From Rhodanobacter sp. AS-Z3 (lineage in GTDB: Bacteria > Pseudomonadota > Gammaproteobacteria > Xanthomonadales > Rhodanobacteraceae): a stretch of 64,000 nucleotides of DNA. This document shows positions 15,427 to 24,853 of this stretch, in pieces (position 1 is the first letter of the stretch; each line of letters begins with the position of its first letter). The translations under genes and the position numbers were made by a program. A model generated the notes under the pieces. It was not told where the DNA came from and ran no database searches. It was given only the letters and a program-made list of their open reading frames with translations. Where the stretch lies: NCBI RefSeq assembly GCF_029224025.1, contig NZ_CP119392.1, positions 2,937,001 to 3,001,000 on the forward strand. The letters run 5' to 3'.

Positions 15427-17721
15427 TTATGGCTGATTGCTGCCCGCCGCCGTGACTACCGCCTGTACGGGCCTTCTGGCAGAGCGCTCCGGCTGACGCC
15501 GCGCGGCTTGCCAGCGGGTCATGGCCTCACCGATCGGCAACGGCCGCGCAATGTGGAATCCCTGCGCCCAGTCCACACCCAGCTCACGCAGGGCTGTCGC
15601 CGTGGCGGCATCCTGAACGTACTCGGCTACCGTCTGGGCCCCGAACGCCTGTGCCACGGACACGGTGGCACGCACCAACTCCATGTCGCGGTGGGAGCGC
15701 ATCATGTCGCAGACAAAACTGCCATCAATCTTGATGACGTCCACCGGAATCTGTTTCAGACGCTCGAACGACTGATAGCCCACGCCGAAGTCATCGATCG
15801 ATATCAGGCAACCACGCTCGCGCAAGGCGGCAAACAACTGCTCCGACTCCCCGGCGTGGGTGATCGCATCGGTTTCGGTGACCTCGAAACACAGTTCATT
15901 CATCGGCACCACGAAGTGATCAAGCAAACCCAGCAACTCGCGCGCAAACACCCGCGAGGCCAGCGATTGCCCGGCAATATTGATACACAGGTGACCAAGG
16001 AACGGGGAATACGCGCCGCGTTCCTCGCGCAGCCAGCGATCGACCCGCCGTACCACCGCCAGATCCAGTTCGGCCATGCGGCGATCATTGCGCAGCGAGT
16101 TGAGAAAACTTCCAGGCAGCATCAACTCGCCGTCCGAGTCGCGCAGGCGACAAAGAATTTCACCCGAGACGCCTTCATCGCCCGCCCGCGAAGACAGCGG
16201 CGCATAGGGCTGGAAATGCAACTCGATCTCACCATCGCGAATTCGCGACAACACTGTTGTGGAAAGCTCAAGCACCCTTCGGTGGCGCTCCTGCGGCGTA
16301 GTGTCTTTCTGCAGCTCGGCGTGTTGCATGCACAATTCACCGCGAAGATGCGCGTCGATCGCCGCTTCGGACGCGCGCAGAATGCGGGCATCCAGGCTCT
16401 CACCCGGCAACTCGGTACCCGCCACCCCCAGGTAAGACAACATTCTGATGCGGTGTTCGTGCCAGACAAACTCACTGTCGTGCGCTCGCTTAAGCAGGCG
16501 ACTCCACGCGGCATCGCTATCAGCCTGCGCATCATTCAGGACCAGCAAAAACTGACCCGTGCCAAAATAGTAAGTCTTCGCAATGCCTGCAGCCTGCTCG
16601 GCCAGCCATCGCGGAATCGCCGCCTGTGCCCGAAGTCCAACCCCAGCGTTTATCTTCGCGATACCGTCAATCAGCAGAAAACCCATGGAACGTGGCGGTG
16701 TTACCTCGCAATCACGGCGAAAAGCGGCAAGATTGGCCAGCCCACTGAGCGGATCAACCAGACTGGCCTGCTCGTGTCGCTGCAGGGCTTCCTCGCGCTC
16801 GCGGCCATACAGCAGCAGCAGCAGAACCAGCAGCTCCAGCATCATGCACTCAATGGCAATACGCAGCAGCGCGCTCGTCCCCAACAAATGAGTCGCATGA
16901 CTTGCATAGTCCACCAGCGATGCAGCGAAAACGAATTCGACCATCACCAGAAGTGGCATGCTCCAGCGCAGTTTCAGCCCGAGTACCGCCAATACCAGCA
17001 ATGCCGCCAACAGCAAGCGGCTATCGAGCAAGGCATCCAGGGCAAGCTCAATATTCCATCCCATCAAACCTGCGAAACGCAGCAGCGCAGCAGGAAGTAG
17101 CACCCCTATACCGAGCAACCGCCAGGGAATTTTCCGCCACGACAGGGCGGTATCTTCCGGATCGCCAGACAGGCGCCGAACCACCAGCGGCAACCCCAGG
17201 ATCATCACGCCAAACGCCGTCGAGAAGAACGCCTCGATCGCATCACGGGTCATCGTTTGTCTGGTTGCCAGCGGATCAAACCAGAGGTTCAGAATGACGG
17301 TCGACAGCGTCAAAAGAAGTGGCACCACGACCACACCGAACAGCATGAATGGTGGTACATCTGCCACGCTGAAACGCCAATCATCGTGATGACCGCGCCG
17401 CAGCCAACGCGAACCAAGGTCAAACAGCACATACGTGAGAACAGCTGATGCTGCACCGAACGCGTAATAGGTCAACGTAAGATGAAGCACCAAACTCATC
17501 TTGACCAACCAACTGGCATAGCTGGCCATGACCGCCAGCGCCAGCGGCAGGCGGTCACGATAGATCACGGCCAACGCAAACAGAAAACCCAGGTGCAAAT
17601 GGGTCAGCAGAATGTTTTCACCGACGCCGGAAAGGTGGACCTCGTAGGGAATTTCGACAACGTAGAAAGCACCGGCTACCAGTGCCAGCAATATCGCCGC
17701 TACCCAACGTGATCGTTGCAT
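15427..17721 (-). CDS. Membrane EAL-domain protein with a degenerate GGDEF domain
   Basis: A 764-residue protein: about eight N-terminal membrane segments (residues 1-310), a degenerate GGDEF domain in which the signature region reads FGTGQF, and a C-terminal EAL domain. The EAL domain keeps likely catalytic residues in GEILCRL, INIAGQSL, EVTETDAI, IDDFGVGYQSF, DVIKIDGSF and the E of AEYVQD, so c-di-GMP hydrolysis is possible. The GGDEF part cannot be a cyclase and may be regulatory. GAGG precedes the ATG by 5 bases. The sensory ligand is unknown. Confidence 0.85.
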   Translation of the reverse strand: MQRSRWVAAILLALVAGAFYVVEIPYEVHLSGVGENILLTHLHLGFLFALAVIYRDRLPLALAVMASYASWLVKMSLVLHLTLTYYAFGAASAVLTYVLFDLGSRWLRRGHHDDWRFSVADVPPFMLFGVVVVPLLLTLSTVILNLWFDPLATRQTMTRDAIEAFFSTAFGVMILGLPLVVRRLSGDPEDTALSWRKIPWRLLGIGVLLPAALLRFAGLMGWNIELALDALLDSRLLLAALLVLAVLGLKLRWSMPLLVMVEFVFAASLVDYASHATHLLGTSALLRIAIECMMLELLVLLLLLYGREREEALQRHEQASLVDPLSGLANLAAFRRDCEVTPPRSMGFLLIDGIAKINAGVGLRAQAAIPRWLAEQAAGIAKTYYFGTGQFLLVLNDAQADSDAAWSRLLKRAHDSEFVWHEHRIRMLSYLGVAGTELPGESLDARILRASEAAIDAHLRGELCMQHAELQKDTTPQERHRRVLELSTTVLSRIRDGEIELHFQPYAPLSSRAGDEGVSGEILCRLRDSDGELMLPGSFLNSLRNDRRMAELDLAVVRRVDRWLREERGAYSPFLGHLCINIAGQSLASRVFARELLGLLDHFVVPMNELCFEVTETDAITHAGESEQLFAALRERGCLISIDDFGVGYQSFERLKQIPVDVIKIDGSFVCDMMRSHRDMELVRATVSVAQAFGAQTVAEYVQDAATATALRELGVDWAQGFHIARPLPIGEAMTRWQAARRQPERSARRPVQAVVTAAGSNQP

Positions 17722-18042
17722 CCCAACCTCTTCAGCATCTCACTCGAACGATCCAGCTACCGGTCAGCAGCGACGATTTTCACGAAAAAACGGCCAGCTG
17801 CCAGCCATGCAACCTGAAAATGCCTTTGGCCGCAAGCCGCCAGGAGAACGGTTGAATGGGCCTCGACCACCCATTTCAGGCTCACCAGATGGCGCGGAAT
17901 GGGTGCCATCTCAACCACAGCAAACCTGATCTCTCACACTCGATAGCGGCTGCCTGTGGGTAAACTGAACCACGGATTGCATCGCCGGCGGTTGCCCCGG
18001 AACCTGGAACGTTCGTCACATCGACACCGCCCCACTGTCAGG
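17722..18042. other. Gap between the EAL gene and the luciferase-like gene
   Basis: Both neighbours are on the minus strand. A possible weak terminator for the luciferase-like gene lies near 17783-17806: on the minus strand a GGC/GCC-rich stem precedes six T residues. The rest presumably holds the promoter of the EAL gene. No gene is seen. Confidence 0.35.
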
Positions 18043-19029
18043 TCAACCGGCTACCATCAGCCCGGCGGCCAGTTCGAAGGAACGCCGACGCGCCGCATGT
18101 TCGAACACGTTGGTGGTGATCAACAGCTCATCCGGGCAGTGTCGCGCCATGAAAGCCGTCAGGCCCTCCTGAACGGATGTCGCGTCACCGACCACCGCGC
18201 AAGCCAACGCCCTTTCCATCATCAGCTTTTCCGGTGGCGTCCAATACGCCTCGATATTGTCGATGGGCGGTGGAATCAACCCCGGCCGGCCGCGCCGCAG
18301 GTTGATGAAGGCCTGCTGCTGGGTGGTGAACAGTCGCCGCGCTTCGGTGTCACTGTCCGCCGCCACCACGTTGATGCCGAGCATGGCGTACGGCTGTGGC
18401 AACCGTGCGGACGGCGTGAAGTCCCGCCGGTACAGCGCCAGTGCCTCGTCCATCGCGTCCGGCGCAAAATGCGAAGCGAACGCGAATGGCAGGCCGAACT
18501 GCGCGGACAGTTTCGCGCTGAACAAACTGGAGCCCAGCAGCCAGACCGGCACGTCGATACCGGCGCCCGGCACCGCACGCACGGGCTGGCCAGGTTGCGC
18601 CGGTTCGAAATAGCCAAGCAATTCCAGCACATCGTGCGGGAAGCTTTCCGCGCCGTCGAAATAGCGACGCAAGGCCCGAGCCGTGGCCTGGTCGGTACCC
18701 GGCGCCCTGCCCAGGCCCAGATCAATCCGGCCGGGGTACAGCGAGGCCAGCGTGCCGAACGCCTCAGCCACCTGCAGCGGCGCATGGTTCGGCAACATGA
18801 TGCCGCCCGCACCCACGCGAATGGTCGAGGTACCACCAGCGACGTGGCCGATCAGCACCGCTGTCGCCGCGCTGGCAATGCCCGGCATATTGTGATGCTC
18901 GGCCAGCCAGTAACGCCGATACCCCAGCCGTTCGCCCAGCCGCGCCAGGTCCAGCGTATTGCGAAATGCCTCACTGGCGTCGCTGTCCTCGGTCACCGGG
19001 GCCAGGTCGAGAATGGAAAACGGAATCAT
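18043..19029 (-). CDS. YhbW-like flavin-dependent oxidoreductase (luciferase-like)
   Basis: A 328-residue luciferase-like (LLM class) flavin-dependent protein of the YhbW/MsnO8 subgroup. It starts [12 protein letters not shown], as that subgroup does, and shows [58 protein letters not shown] and [15 protein letters not shown]. It should use reduced FMN or F420-like flavin with an unknown organic substrate. A longer version starting 24 codons upstream is possible, but the extra residues are unlike the family. It is divergent from the pseudouridine-synthase homologue. Confidence 0.9.
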   Translation of the reverse strand: MIPFSILDLAPVTEDSDASEAFRNTLDLARLGERLGYRRYWLAEHHNMPGIASAATAVLIGHVAGGTSTIRVGAGGIMLPNHAPLQVAEAFGTLASLYPGRIDLGLGRAPGTDQATARALRRYFDGAESFPHDVLELLGYFEPAQPGQPVRAVPGAGIDVPVWLLGSSLFSAKLSAQFGLPFAFASHFAPDAMDEALALYRRDFTPSARLPQPYAMLGINVVAADSDTEARRLFTTQQQAFINLRRGRPGLIPPPIDNIEAYWTPPEKLMMERALACAVVGDATSVQEGLTAFMARHCPDELLITTNVFEHAARRRSFELAAGLMVAG

Positions 19030-19135
19030 CGCGTACTCTTGCCGGAAGGGTTGAACAAACGATGTGGGGACGCCCCGACGAATTGCCACCGGCTGCAGCA
19101 ACTACAATGCTGCCACCTCACTCTGTGGCACCCCG

Positions 19136-19858
19136 ATGACTGAAGCCATCCGCCTGTCCAAACGCGTCGTCGCGCTGCACCAATGTTCGCGCCGCGAGGC
19201 CGACCAATACATCGAGGGCGGCTGGGTGCGCGTCGACGGTGTCGTGGTGGAAGAACCCCAGTTCATGGTCGACACGCAACAGGTCGAACTCGATCCAGAT
19301 GCCGTGCTCACCGCCACCGAGGCGGCCACCCTGGTGCTGCACAAACCCGCCGGTTACGACGCGGGCACAGGGGCCAATCCAGCCTCGGCGCTGGTCACAC
19401 CGCTGACGCATTGGTCAGAAGACAGCTCCGGCGTGCGCCCATTGAAGCGCCATCTGCATCGGCTCGAAACGCCGCTGTCCCTGCCGACCTCAGCCAGCGG
19501 GCTGCTGGTGTTCACCCAGGACTGGCGGGTCAAACGCAAGCTGATCGAGGACATCGATCGGGTCGAGCAGGAGTTCGTGGTCGAAATCAGCGGCGAACTG
19601 GCCCCGAACGGGCTGGCGCTGCTCAATCACGGCCTGCACTTCAACAACTACGCGATGCCACCGATCAAGGTCAGCTGGCAGAATGAGCACAACCTGCGCT
19701 TTGCGTTCAAGCGGCTGTCATCCAGCCAGATCGAGCCGATGTGCAATGCGGTCGGTCTGACCGTACTGTCCATGAAGTGTCTGCGTGTTGGCCGTATTCC
19801 CCTGGCGAAATTGCCGCCAGGCCAGTGGCGCCATCTCGCACCGCACGAGCACATCTGA
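19136..19858 (+). CDS. RsuA/RluF-type pseudouridine synthase homologue lacking the usual catalytic Asp
   Basis: A 240-residue protein with an N-terminal S4 domain (IRLSKRVVALHQCSRREADQ, ending GGWVRVDG), then an RsuA/RluF-type catalytic fold with LVLHKPAGYDAGTG, SGLLVFTQDWRVKRKLIED and a C-terminal NAVGLTVLSMKCLRVGRIPL block. The family's GRLD motif is replaced by HRLE (residues 108-111), and about five extra residues separate it from GLLVF. The Asp forms the covalent adduct in working enzymes, so this protein may be inactive as a synthase or use Glu; it could act purely as an RNA-binding protein. The ATG at 19136 fits the start of the S4 domain. Confidence 0.82.
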   Translation: MTEAIRLSKRVVALHQCSRREADQYIEGGWVRVDGVVVEEPQFMVDTQQVELDPDAVLTATEAATLVLHKPAGYDAGTGANPASALVTPLTHWSEDSSGVRPLKRHLHRLETPLSLPTSASGLLVFTQDWRVKRKLIEDIDRVEQEFVVEISGELAPNGLALLNHGLHFNNYAMPPIKVSWQNEHNLRFAFKRLSSSQIEPMCNAVGLTVLSMKCLRVGRIPLAKLPPGQWRHLAPHEHI

Positions 19859-19925
19859 GACCATTCGCGACGATCCCGGAACAGTCTAAACTGCACCCGA
19901 CAACAACCACCCGCAGGAGAGCGAC

Positions 19926-20024
19926 ATGAGCAAGGGCATGGATTCAAAGAAGAGCGAAAAGAAGAAACCGGCGAAAACCATGAAAGAGAAAAAGGCCGCC
20001 AAAAACGAGAAGAAAAAGGGCTAG
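19926..20024 (+). CDS. 32-residue Lys-rich microprotein
   Basis: A 32-residue protein starting MSKGMDSKKSEKKKP, about half Lys, with no hydrophobic segment. AGGAG stands about 7 bases before the ATG, a better ribosome-binding site than most genes here have, and the frame ends at TAG. Similar very small MSKGMDSKK-type proteins occur in xanthomonads and pseudomonads, as far as I recall, which argues for a real gene. A nucleic-acid or ribosome-associated role is a guess from charge. It is followed by an 11-bp inverted repeat. Confidence 0.7.
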   Translation: MSKGMDSKKSEKKKPAKTMKEKKAAKNEKKKG

Positions 20025-20043
20025 TGGCCCCGAATGCTAAATT

Positions 20044-20078
20044 TTCGGCATCCGTGGCCGATAAGCCCGGATGCCGAA
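20044..20078. repeat. 11-bp inverted repeat after the microprotein gene
   Basis: TTCGGCATCCG (20044-20054) pairs with CGGATGCCGAA (20068-20078) around a 13-nt loop. It begins 20 bp after the microprotein stop and ends 22 bp before the HDOD gene. It lacks a T-run, so it may attenuate rather than stop transcription, or stabilise the upstream message. Confidence 0.5.
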
Positions 20079-20100
20079 CGCTGAAATAAACGGGAGTCTT

Positions 20101-21153
20101 ATGGCGAGCATGTGGCAGCGCCTTTTCGGCCGCCAAAGCAATCGTGCGCGAGCAGCGCCGCAGGCAACCCGGCCGGCCGCGCCTCCCGCCGTGGCTCCCC
20201 GCCCCGCTCCCGTGCCCGACGTGCCCGAGCCGCCTGCCGAACAGGCGCTGGCCAGTCGTGTCCAGCTGGAGGAACTGTTCCATCGCTTCGTGCTGGATCT
20301 GCCGGAATCCTCCCTGGTCGAACTCACTCCGAACGAACTTGCCCTGGTCAAGCGACTGGACCTGCTCAGCGTGCGCTTCGACATGCGCAGCCTGCCGCGC
20401 CTGCCCAGTGTCTTGCCGCAATTGCTGCGTGAACTTCGCAGCGACACTGCCGCTGGCGCCCAACTCGCCAAGCTGATTGCCCGCGATCCACTGCTGATCG
20501 GCGAAGTGATGCGCGTCACCAGCAGCGTGTTCTATCGCTCGGCGCAGCCGATCACCAGCCTGCAACAAGCCGTGGTGCTGCTGGGACAGGACACCTTGCG
20601 TCAGGTGGTTGCCCAGCACGTGATGAAACCGATCCTGCAAGCGAATACCGGCTCGGGTGGGCAGAGTGCCGGCGTGCGCCTGTGGGAGCACGCCGAACGC
20701 TGCGCCCACGCCAGCGCGTTCCTGGCCCGCAACGCGGGCGGTGACGCGTTTGAATCCTATCTGGCCGGCATCATCGCGCGCACCGGCACGGGCGCCGTGG
20801 TCCGCCTGCTGGAAACCACATCCCCACTCAACGAGGCGCCGGTTTCAGCGGCGTTTCTGGCCGAATGCGACCACCTTGCGGCGCGTCTCTCACTGCAGGC
20901 GGCACAGCACTGGGAGCTACCGGCGCGCGTCGTCGAAGCCGTGGCGGAGATGCAACTGCAGGACGCCAAACCCATCAGTACACTCGGCAAAATCCTGGTC
21001 GTGGCCGACCTGCTGGCGATGGAACAGGTACTGGGCGAGCATGCACGCCTGCCCAAATCGGTCGAAGCCGACTGCGGCAACCTGCTGCCTGCCTCGACCG
21101 TGGAACGCTGCCGGAAGGATCTGCGCAGCAATTTCGAAAACACGCACGCCTGA
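20101..21153 (+). CDS. HDOD-domain signalling protein
   Basis: A 350-residue cytoplasmic protein. After a Pro/Ala-rich linker (about residues 15-55) comes an HDOD domain with LPRLPSVLPQLLRELRSD, LIARDPLLIGEVMRVTSS and SLQQAVVLLGQDTLRQVV. HDOD domains are HD-like folds without the metal-binding dyad and act as regulators in c-di-GMP, motility and competence pathways. No output domain is attached. The ATG at 20101 is preceded by GGGAG. It may share a message with the microprotein upstream. Confidence 0.82.
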   Translation: MASMWQRLFGRQSNRARAAPQATRPAAPPAVAPRPAPVPDVPEPPAEQALASRVQLEELFHRFVLDLPESSLVELTPNELALVKRLDLLSVRFDMRSLPRLPSVLPQLLRELRSDTAAGAQLAKLIARDPLLIGEVMRVTSSVFYRSAQPITSLQQAVVLLGQDTLRQVVAQHVMKPILQANTGSGGQSAGVRLWEHAERCAHASAFLARNAGGDAFESYLAGIIARTGTGAVVRLLETTSPLNEAPVSAAFLAECDHLAARLSLQAAQHWELPARVVEAVAEMQLQDAKPISTLGKILVVADLLAMEQVLGEHARLPKSVEADCGNLLPASTVERCRKDLRSNFENTHA

Positions 21154-21159
21154 ACCCGC

Positions 21160-21879
21160 TCAGCGCCGGTCGCGTTGCAGTGGCGCCACGCTGAGACCGA
21201 TCAGTCGCGACACCACCAGCGCCACGTACATCAGCCCGACAAACATCTCCAGCGCGGCCACGGCGCGGGTATGAACAGTGATCGGGATGACATCGCCAAT
21301 GCCGGTACTGGAAAGCAGCGCGAAGCTGAGAAACAGCAGCTCGGTCCAGGTTCGTGGCGCCTGCGGATTCACCGCCGCGGAAAAGCAGCCGGGCTGCAAG
21401 GTCTGGCACAACACGAACACGAAGGTGAAAGCCCACGCGAGCAGGGTGAAGGTCGCCCCGGCCGCGAACAGCTCATCCGTGGTGGCATGCCGGTCGGCCA
21501 GCATGTAGCTGATCAGGCAACCGGCAGCATAGAAATAGAACACCGCTTCCAGCGCCGCCCACCAGGGGCGCAACAGCGGCACGTCCATGATCATGTCGAT
21601 CACGTTCAACGCCACCGCCGGCACCGCGATGCTCAAGCTGATCCACGCGCGACCCGGTGTCCGCCGAACCATCGAAATGGCCAGACCAAGCACCACCACG
21701 CCAAAAGCTCCGAGCAAAGCCCGCGCCGGACGCGTCTGTTCGATGAACGGATACAGCAGCAAACCGGCCAGTTGCACCAGCAACAGAATGGCCGAGGGGT
21801 GGCGGATGATGCGCACCAACCAGCGCAGTTGGGTAAAGCGCAGCAGCTTCCGGGGTGTCAGGGTGTCGGCATCGCTCAT
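21160..21879 (-). CDS. Potassium-channel-like membrane protein
   Basis: A 239-residue membrane protein with about six hydrophobic segments and a pore-loop region near the C-terminus reading LSFALLSSTGIGDVIPIT, which resembles the TxGYGD selectivity filter with I for Y. It is thus an ion-channel-2 type protein without a cytoplasmic sensor. AGGAA lies upstream of the ATG at 21879; 33 residues further upstream look non-coding. Selectivity for K+ is inferred. It is convergent with the HDOD gene. Confidence 0.78.
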   Translation of the reverse strand: MSDADTLTPRKLLRFTQLRWLVRIIRHPSAILLLVQLAGLLLYPFIEQTRPARALLGAFGVVVLGLAISMVRRTPGRAWISLSIAVPAVALNVIDMIMDVPLLRPWWAALEAVFYFYAAGCLISYMLADRHATTDELFAAGATFTLLAWAFTFVFVLCQTLQPGCFSAAVNPQAPRTWTELLFLSFALLSSTGIGDVIPITVHTRAVAALEMFVGLMYVALVVSRLIGLSVAPLQRDRR

Positions 21880-21978
21880 GCGGGTTCCTTGCATGCGGTG
21901 GATCTGATATCCGCCGAGTGTAGCCGCTGAGATCGCGTGCGGCGGGAGGCATCCTGTGACTCCCGCCACACCCATCAC

Positions 21979-24699
21979 TTACTGCGCAACAACCCCGACG
22001 TCGTCGATCACGAACGAGGTCTGCTGACTACTGTCTTCCTTGCCGTAGAAATTGATCTGTATCGCCTGTCCTTTATAGGCATCCAGATTGATCGTGCGCT
22101 GCTGGAAGCCGCTCGCTGCATCGACGTTTGAATAGCTGGCCAGATTGATGGTCTTGCCGGTGGAGGTGATCAACTGCACCTGCAAGGTGTCATAGGCCTT
22201 GCTGCCGGTCTCCGCGGTATCCACATGCAGGAAGAAACTCAGCGTGGCATGCGCGACACCGACGGGAATGCTGATCGCCTGGCGCACATAGTCGGTGTGG
22301 CTGCTGCCATAACCATCCAGCCATGCCTTCCAGCTTCCGGCATGGGCGGCTTCGCTGCTGTCGCTGGTGATCACGCCGCTGGTCTGCGTCCAGCTGGTCG
22401 AACCGCTTTCGAAGTTGCCATTGTTGATCAACTGGGTCGTGCCACCACCGCCATTGGATAGGCTGAAGTTGACTGATCCGCTGGTGCCGACGTTGCCTGC
22501 CGCGTCGTATGCTCTGGCCATCAGCGCATGCGTGCCGTTGCTGAGCGTGGTCGAGTCCAGCGTGACGCTGTACGGTGAGCTGGTATCGGTGCCCTTGAGT
22601 GCGCCATCCACGTAGAACTCCACCCGCGCCACGCCGACGTTGTCGCTCGCCGCGGCCTTCAACGTGATGCTGCCGCTACTGCCGCTTTCCGATGCACTCA
22701 CTGTCGGTGCCGTGGTGTCGCTACCGCCACTGCTGTTGGACACGCTGAAGCCGACCGAATTGCTGCTACCGATATTGCCGGCTGCGTCATAAGCCTTGAC
22801 GATCAGCACATGCGTGCCGTTGGCCAGCGTGGTCGAGTCCAGCGTGGCGCTGTACGGTGCGTTGCTATCAGTGGCCTTGAGCGCGCCATCCACGTAGAAC
22901 TCCACCTTTGTCACGCCTATGTTGTCGCTGGCGCTGGCATTGAAGGTGATTGTGCCGCTGCTACCGGCTTCACTGGCAGTTGCCGTTGGTGCGGTGGTGT
23001 CACCCGAGCCAGCGCCCTCGCTCACCCAGACCGGCGCCGACCACAGCCGCAGACCGTTGGCCTGGGTAATTCTGGCGTAATAGAAGTGATCTCCTTCGGT
23101 CGGAGTGAACGTCGTGGTCGCCGTCTGAGTCAGTAGGGTCACCGTGCCGTTGCGTCCCGGGACACCCTCGAAGATCTCGACCAACTGGGCACTTTGCCCC
23201 GAAGCACTCGCGTAACTGACGTTCAATGCCAGCGGTCCGCTATTGGCAAAACGCTCACCCATCAGGTGCCCATTCGCGGTCAGTATGATCTGCGAGGTCT
23301 TGTCTTCGGTGGCAAACACGTGGCGTGCGCGCAGTGCCGCGACAAAGCTGTCCAGACTCAAGGCGGTGCCATTGGGTATCAGCACACCGGTACGGTTGCT
23401 GAAACTGGCGCCCCAGTTCGCGCAGTGATTGTCCTGATCGGAACTCGGTGCCACGTGATACCCACGTTCGAGAATGGTGTTGTAGGCAATCTCGTAGTTC
23501 GGGCGCGACGTTTCCGACTCGGTGGTGTTCACCGAGAACGCCGAACTGTTCAATACTTCGGCCAGCACCATGACCTGATCACCGTCGGCGGTGTAACCGA
23601 AGTCGGTGCCGTTGACCTTGAACTGCCCGCTTTGTGCTGGGTGATTGAACTGGCCGATCCAGTTCTTGCTGCGCATCAGGGTGTACAGCGACGCATAGTC
23701 GCCCTTGGCGATCTCGTAATCACCGATCAACTGACCGGCACTGTTTTTCTCCCACTCGATCAGGCCATCGGCGTTGAAGATGTTCATGTGGCCGCCGTTG
23801 CTGATCACGCCCCACTCCTGACCATAGATCGAGAGGAAATTGGGATGGGCGGCATGGAACGCCGTGGCTGCCTGCAAGCCCGAGGCAAACAGGTTGTGCG
23901 CGGTGGCGGGATTGGCCGAGGCGTTGGTACCGGTGGAGCCATCGAACATGTGGTTGTGCTCGGACGTCATCAACATGTCCAGCCCGTGATCCATCGCGTA
24001 CTGGTAGGCGTCGGTCGGACCAAAGGCACTGCTCTGCGGACTCTGTTCGCCATGGCAGGTCGCCAGCGCGCCACCGCCGTCACTGTGATTGGTCTGACTG
24101 TGCAGATCGCCGTACCAGATCGTGTAAGGCAAGCCGCCGGTGGTGGCCGCAAGCGTATGCAGGTTTGCCTGCCGCGCCAGCGTCATGACCTGCGGCATGG
24201 CGGTTGCTGCAACCTGGCCCACCTGGATCTGCTGGCGTTGTTCGGTGATCGCGTCGGGCGCCAGGCGTGCTGCCAGGCTCAGCGCACGACTGGCCAGGCC
24301 GCTGCCAATCCGGCGCGCGTTGTCATTGTCCAGCGCGATCGTGCGCAAGCGCACCGTGTAGTAACCCGGCGATAGCGGCTTGAGCTGCGCGTCCAGTCCA
24401 TCCCAACGGACGCTGGCCTGCGCCTGGCGCGTGTGCAACACCGAACCGCCATTCCATTCGCGCAACAGCTGACCATCTCGATCAAGCAGCGCGATCTGCC
24501 ATGCCACCGGCGTGCCCGGGTTGGCTCCGGGGTATTCGAAATGCATCACGATGTCCCGGCCCGCAGCAACCTGAAACGGCACCTGCAGCGAGGCGTCAAA
24601 CTCTTTGTGGTCCGGCAGCAGCGGAGTGGCCAAAGCTGACCAACAGGCTACGCATCCCGCGAGCACAAGGCTGCGGGTGATCTTGTTATTCCACGACAT
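21979..24699 (-). CDS. Exported PHP-type phosphoesterase-like protein with Ig-like repeats
   Basis: A 906-residue secreted protein. A signal peptide (about 1-27) is followed by a beta-rich N-domain, a PHP-like metal-binding domain (DLHSQTNHSDGG, TSEHNHMFDG, YGQEWGV, QFNHPAQSG, SSDQDNHCANWG) of the CehA/McbA type, two Ig-like repeats of 94 residues each, and a C-terminal domain that looks like a carbohydrate-binding beta-sandwich (NNGNFESGSTSWTQTSG at its start). Members hydrolyse phosphate or carbamate esters, but the substrate here is unknown. AGGGG precedes the ATG at 24699 by 7 bases. It is probably transcribed alone. Confidence 0.82.
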   Translation of the reverse strand: MSWNNKITRSLVLAGCVACWSALATPLLPDHKEFDASLQVPFQVAAGRDIVMHFEYPGANPGTPVAWQIALLDRDGQLLREWNGGSVLHTRQAQASVRWDGLDAQLKPLSPGYYTVRLRTIALDNDNARRIGSGLASRALSLAARLAPDAITEQRQQIQVGQVAATAMPQVMTLARQANLHTLAATTGGLPYTIWYGDLHSQTNHSDGGGALATCHGEQSPQSSAFGPTDAYQYAMDHGLDMLMTSEHNHMFDGSTGTNASANPATAHNLFASGLQAATAFHAAHPNFLSIYGQEWGVISNGGHMNIFNADGLIEWEKNSAGQLIGDYEIAKGDYASLYTLMRSKNWIGQFNHPAQSGQFKVNGTDFGYTADGDQVMVLAEVLNSSAFSVNTTESETSRPNYEIAYNTILERGYHVAPSSDQDNHCANWGASFSNRTGVLIPNGTALSLDSFVAALRARHVFATEDKTSQIILTANGHLMGERFANSGPLALNVSYASASGQSAQLVEIFEGVPGRNGTVTLLTQTATTTFTPTEGDHFYYARITQANGLRLWSAPVWVSEGAGSGDTTAPTATASEAGSSGTITFNASASDNIGVTKVEFYVDGALKATDSNAPYSATLDSTTLANGTHVLIVKAYDAAGNIGSSNSVGFSVSNSSGGSDTTAPTVSASESGSSGSITLKAAASDNVGVARVEFYVDGALKGTDTSSPYSVTLDSTTLSNGTHALMARAYDAAGNVGTSGSVNFSLSNGGGGTTQLINNGNFESGSTSWTQTSGVITSDSSEAAHAGSWKAWLDGYGSSHTDYVRQAISIPVGVAHATLSFFLHVDTAETGSKAYDTLQVQLITSTGKTINLASYSNVDAASGFQQRTINLDAYKGQAIQINFYGKEDSSQQTSFVIDDVGVVAQ
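22438..23001 (-). repeat. Tandem 282-bp Ig-like coding repeat
   Basis: Two head-to-tail copies, 22720-23001 and 22438-22719, each begin with the codons for DTTAPT and encode a 94-residue bacterial Ig-like domain (SDNxGVxxVEFYVDGALK, then YDAAGNxG). They lie inside the PHP-type gene and probably act as spacers between the catalytic and C-terminal domains. Confidence 0.85.
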
Positions 24700-24853
24700 T
24701 GATAAACCCCTACGCGTTGGCAAGAACTCCCCCGGCGCGATTTATAGGCGACCGGAGCACGCAGCGGTATGACCAAAATTCTTAGTTGCCGCTGCAACCA
24801 CCGTGACTAAACCGGTCAAGCCTTGCGTCAAAGGTACTGCGAGACGAGGTGAG

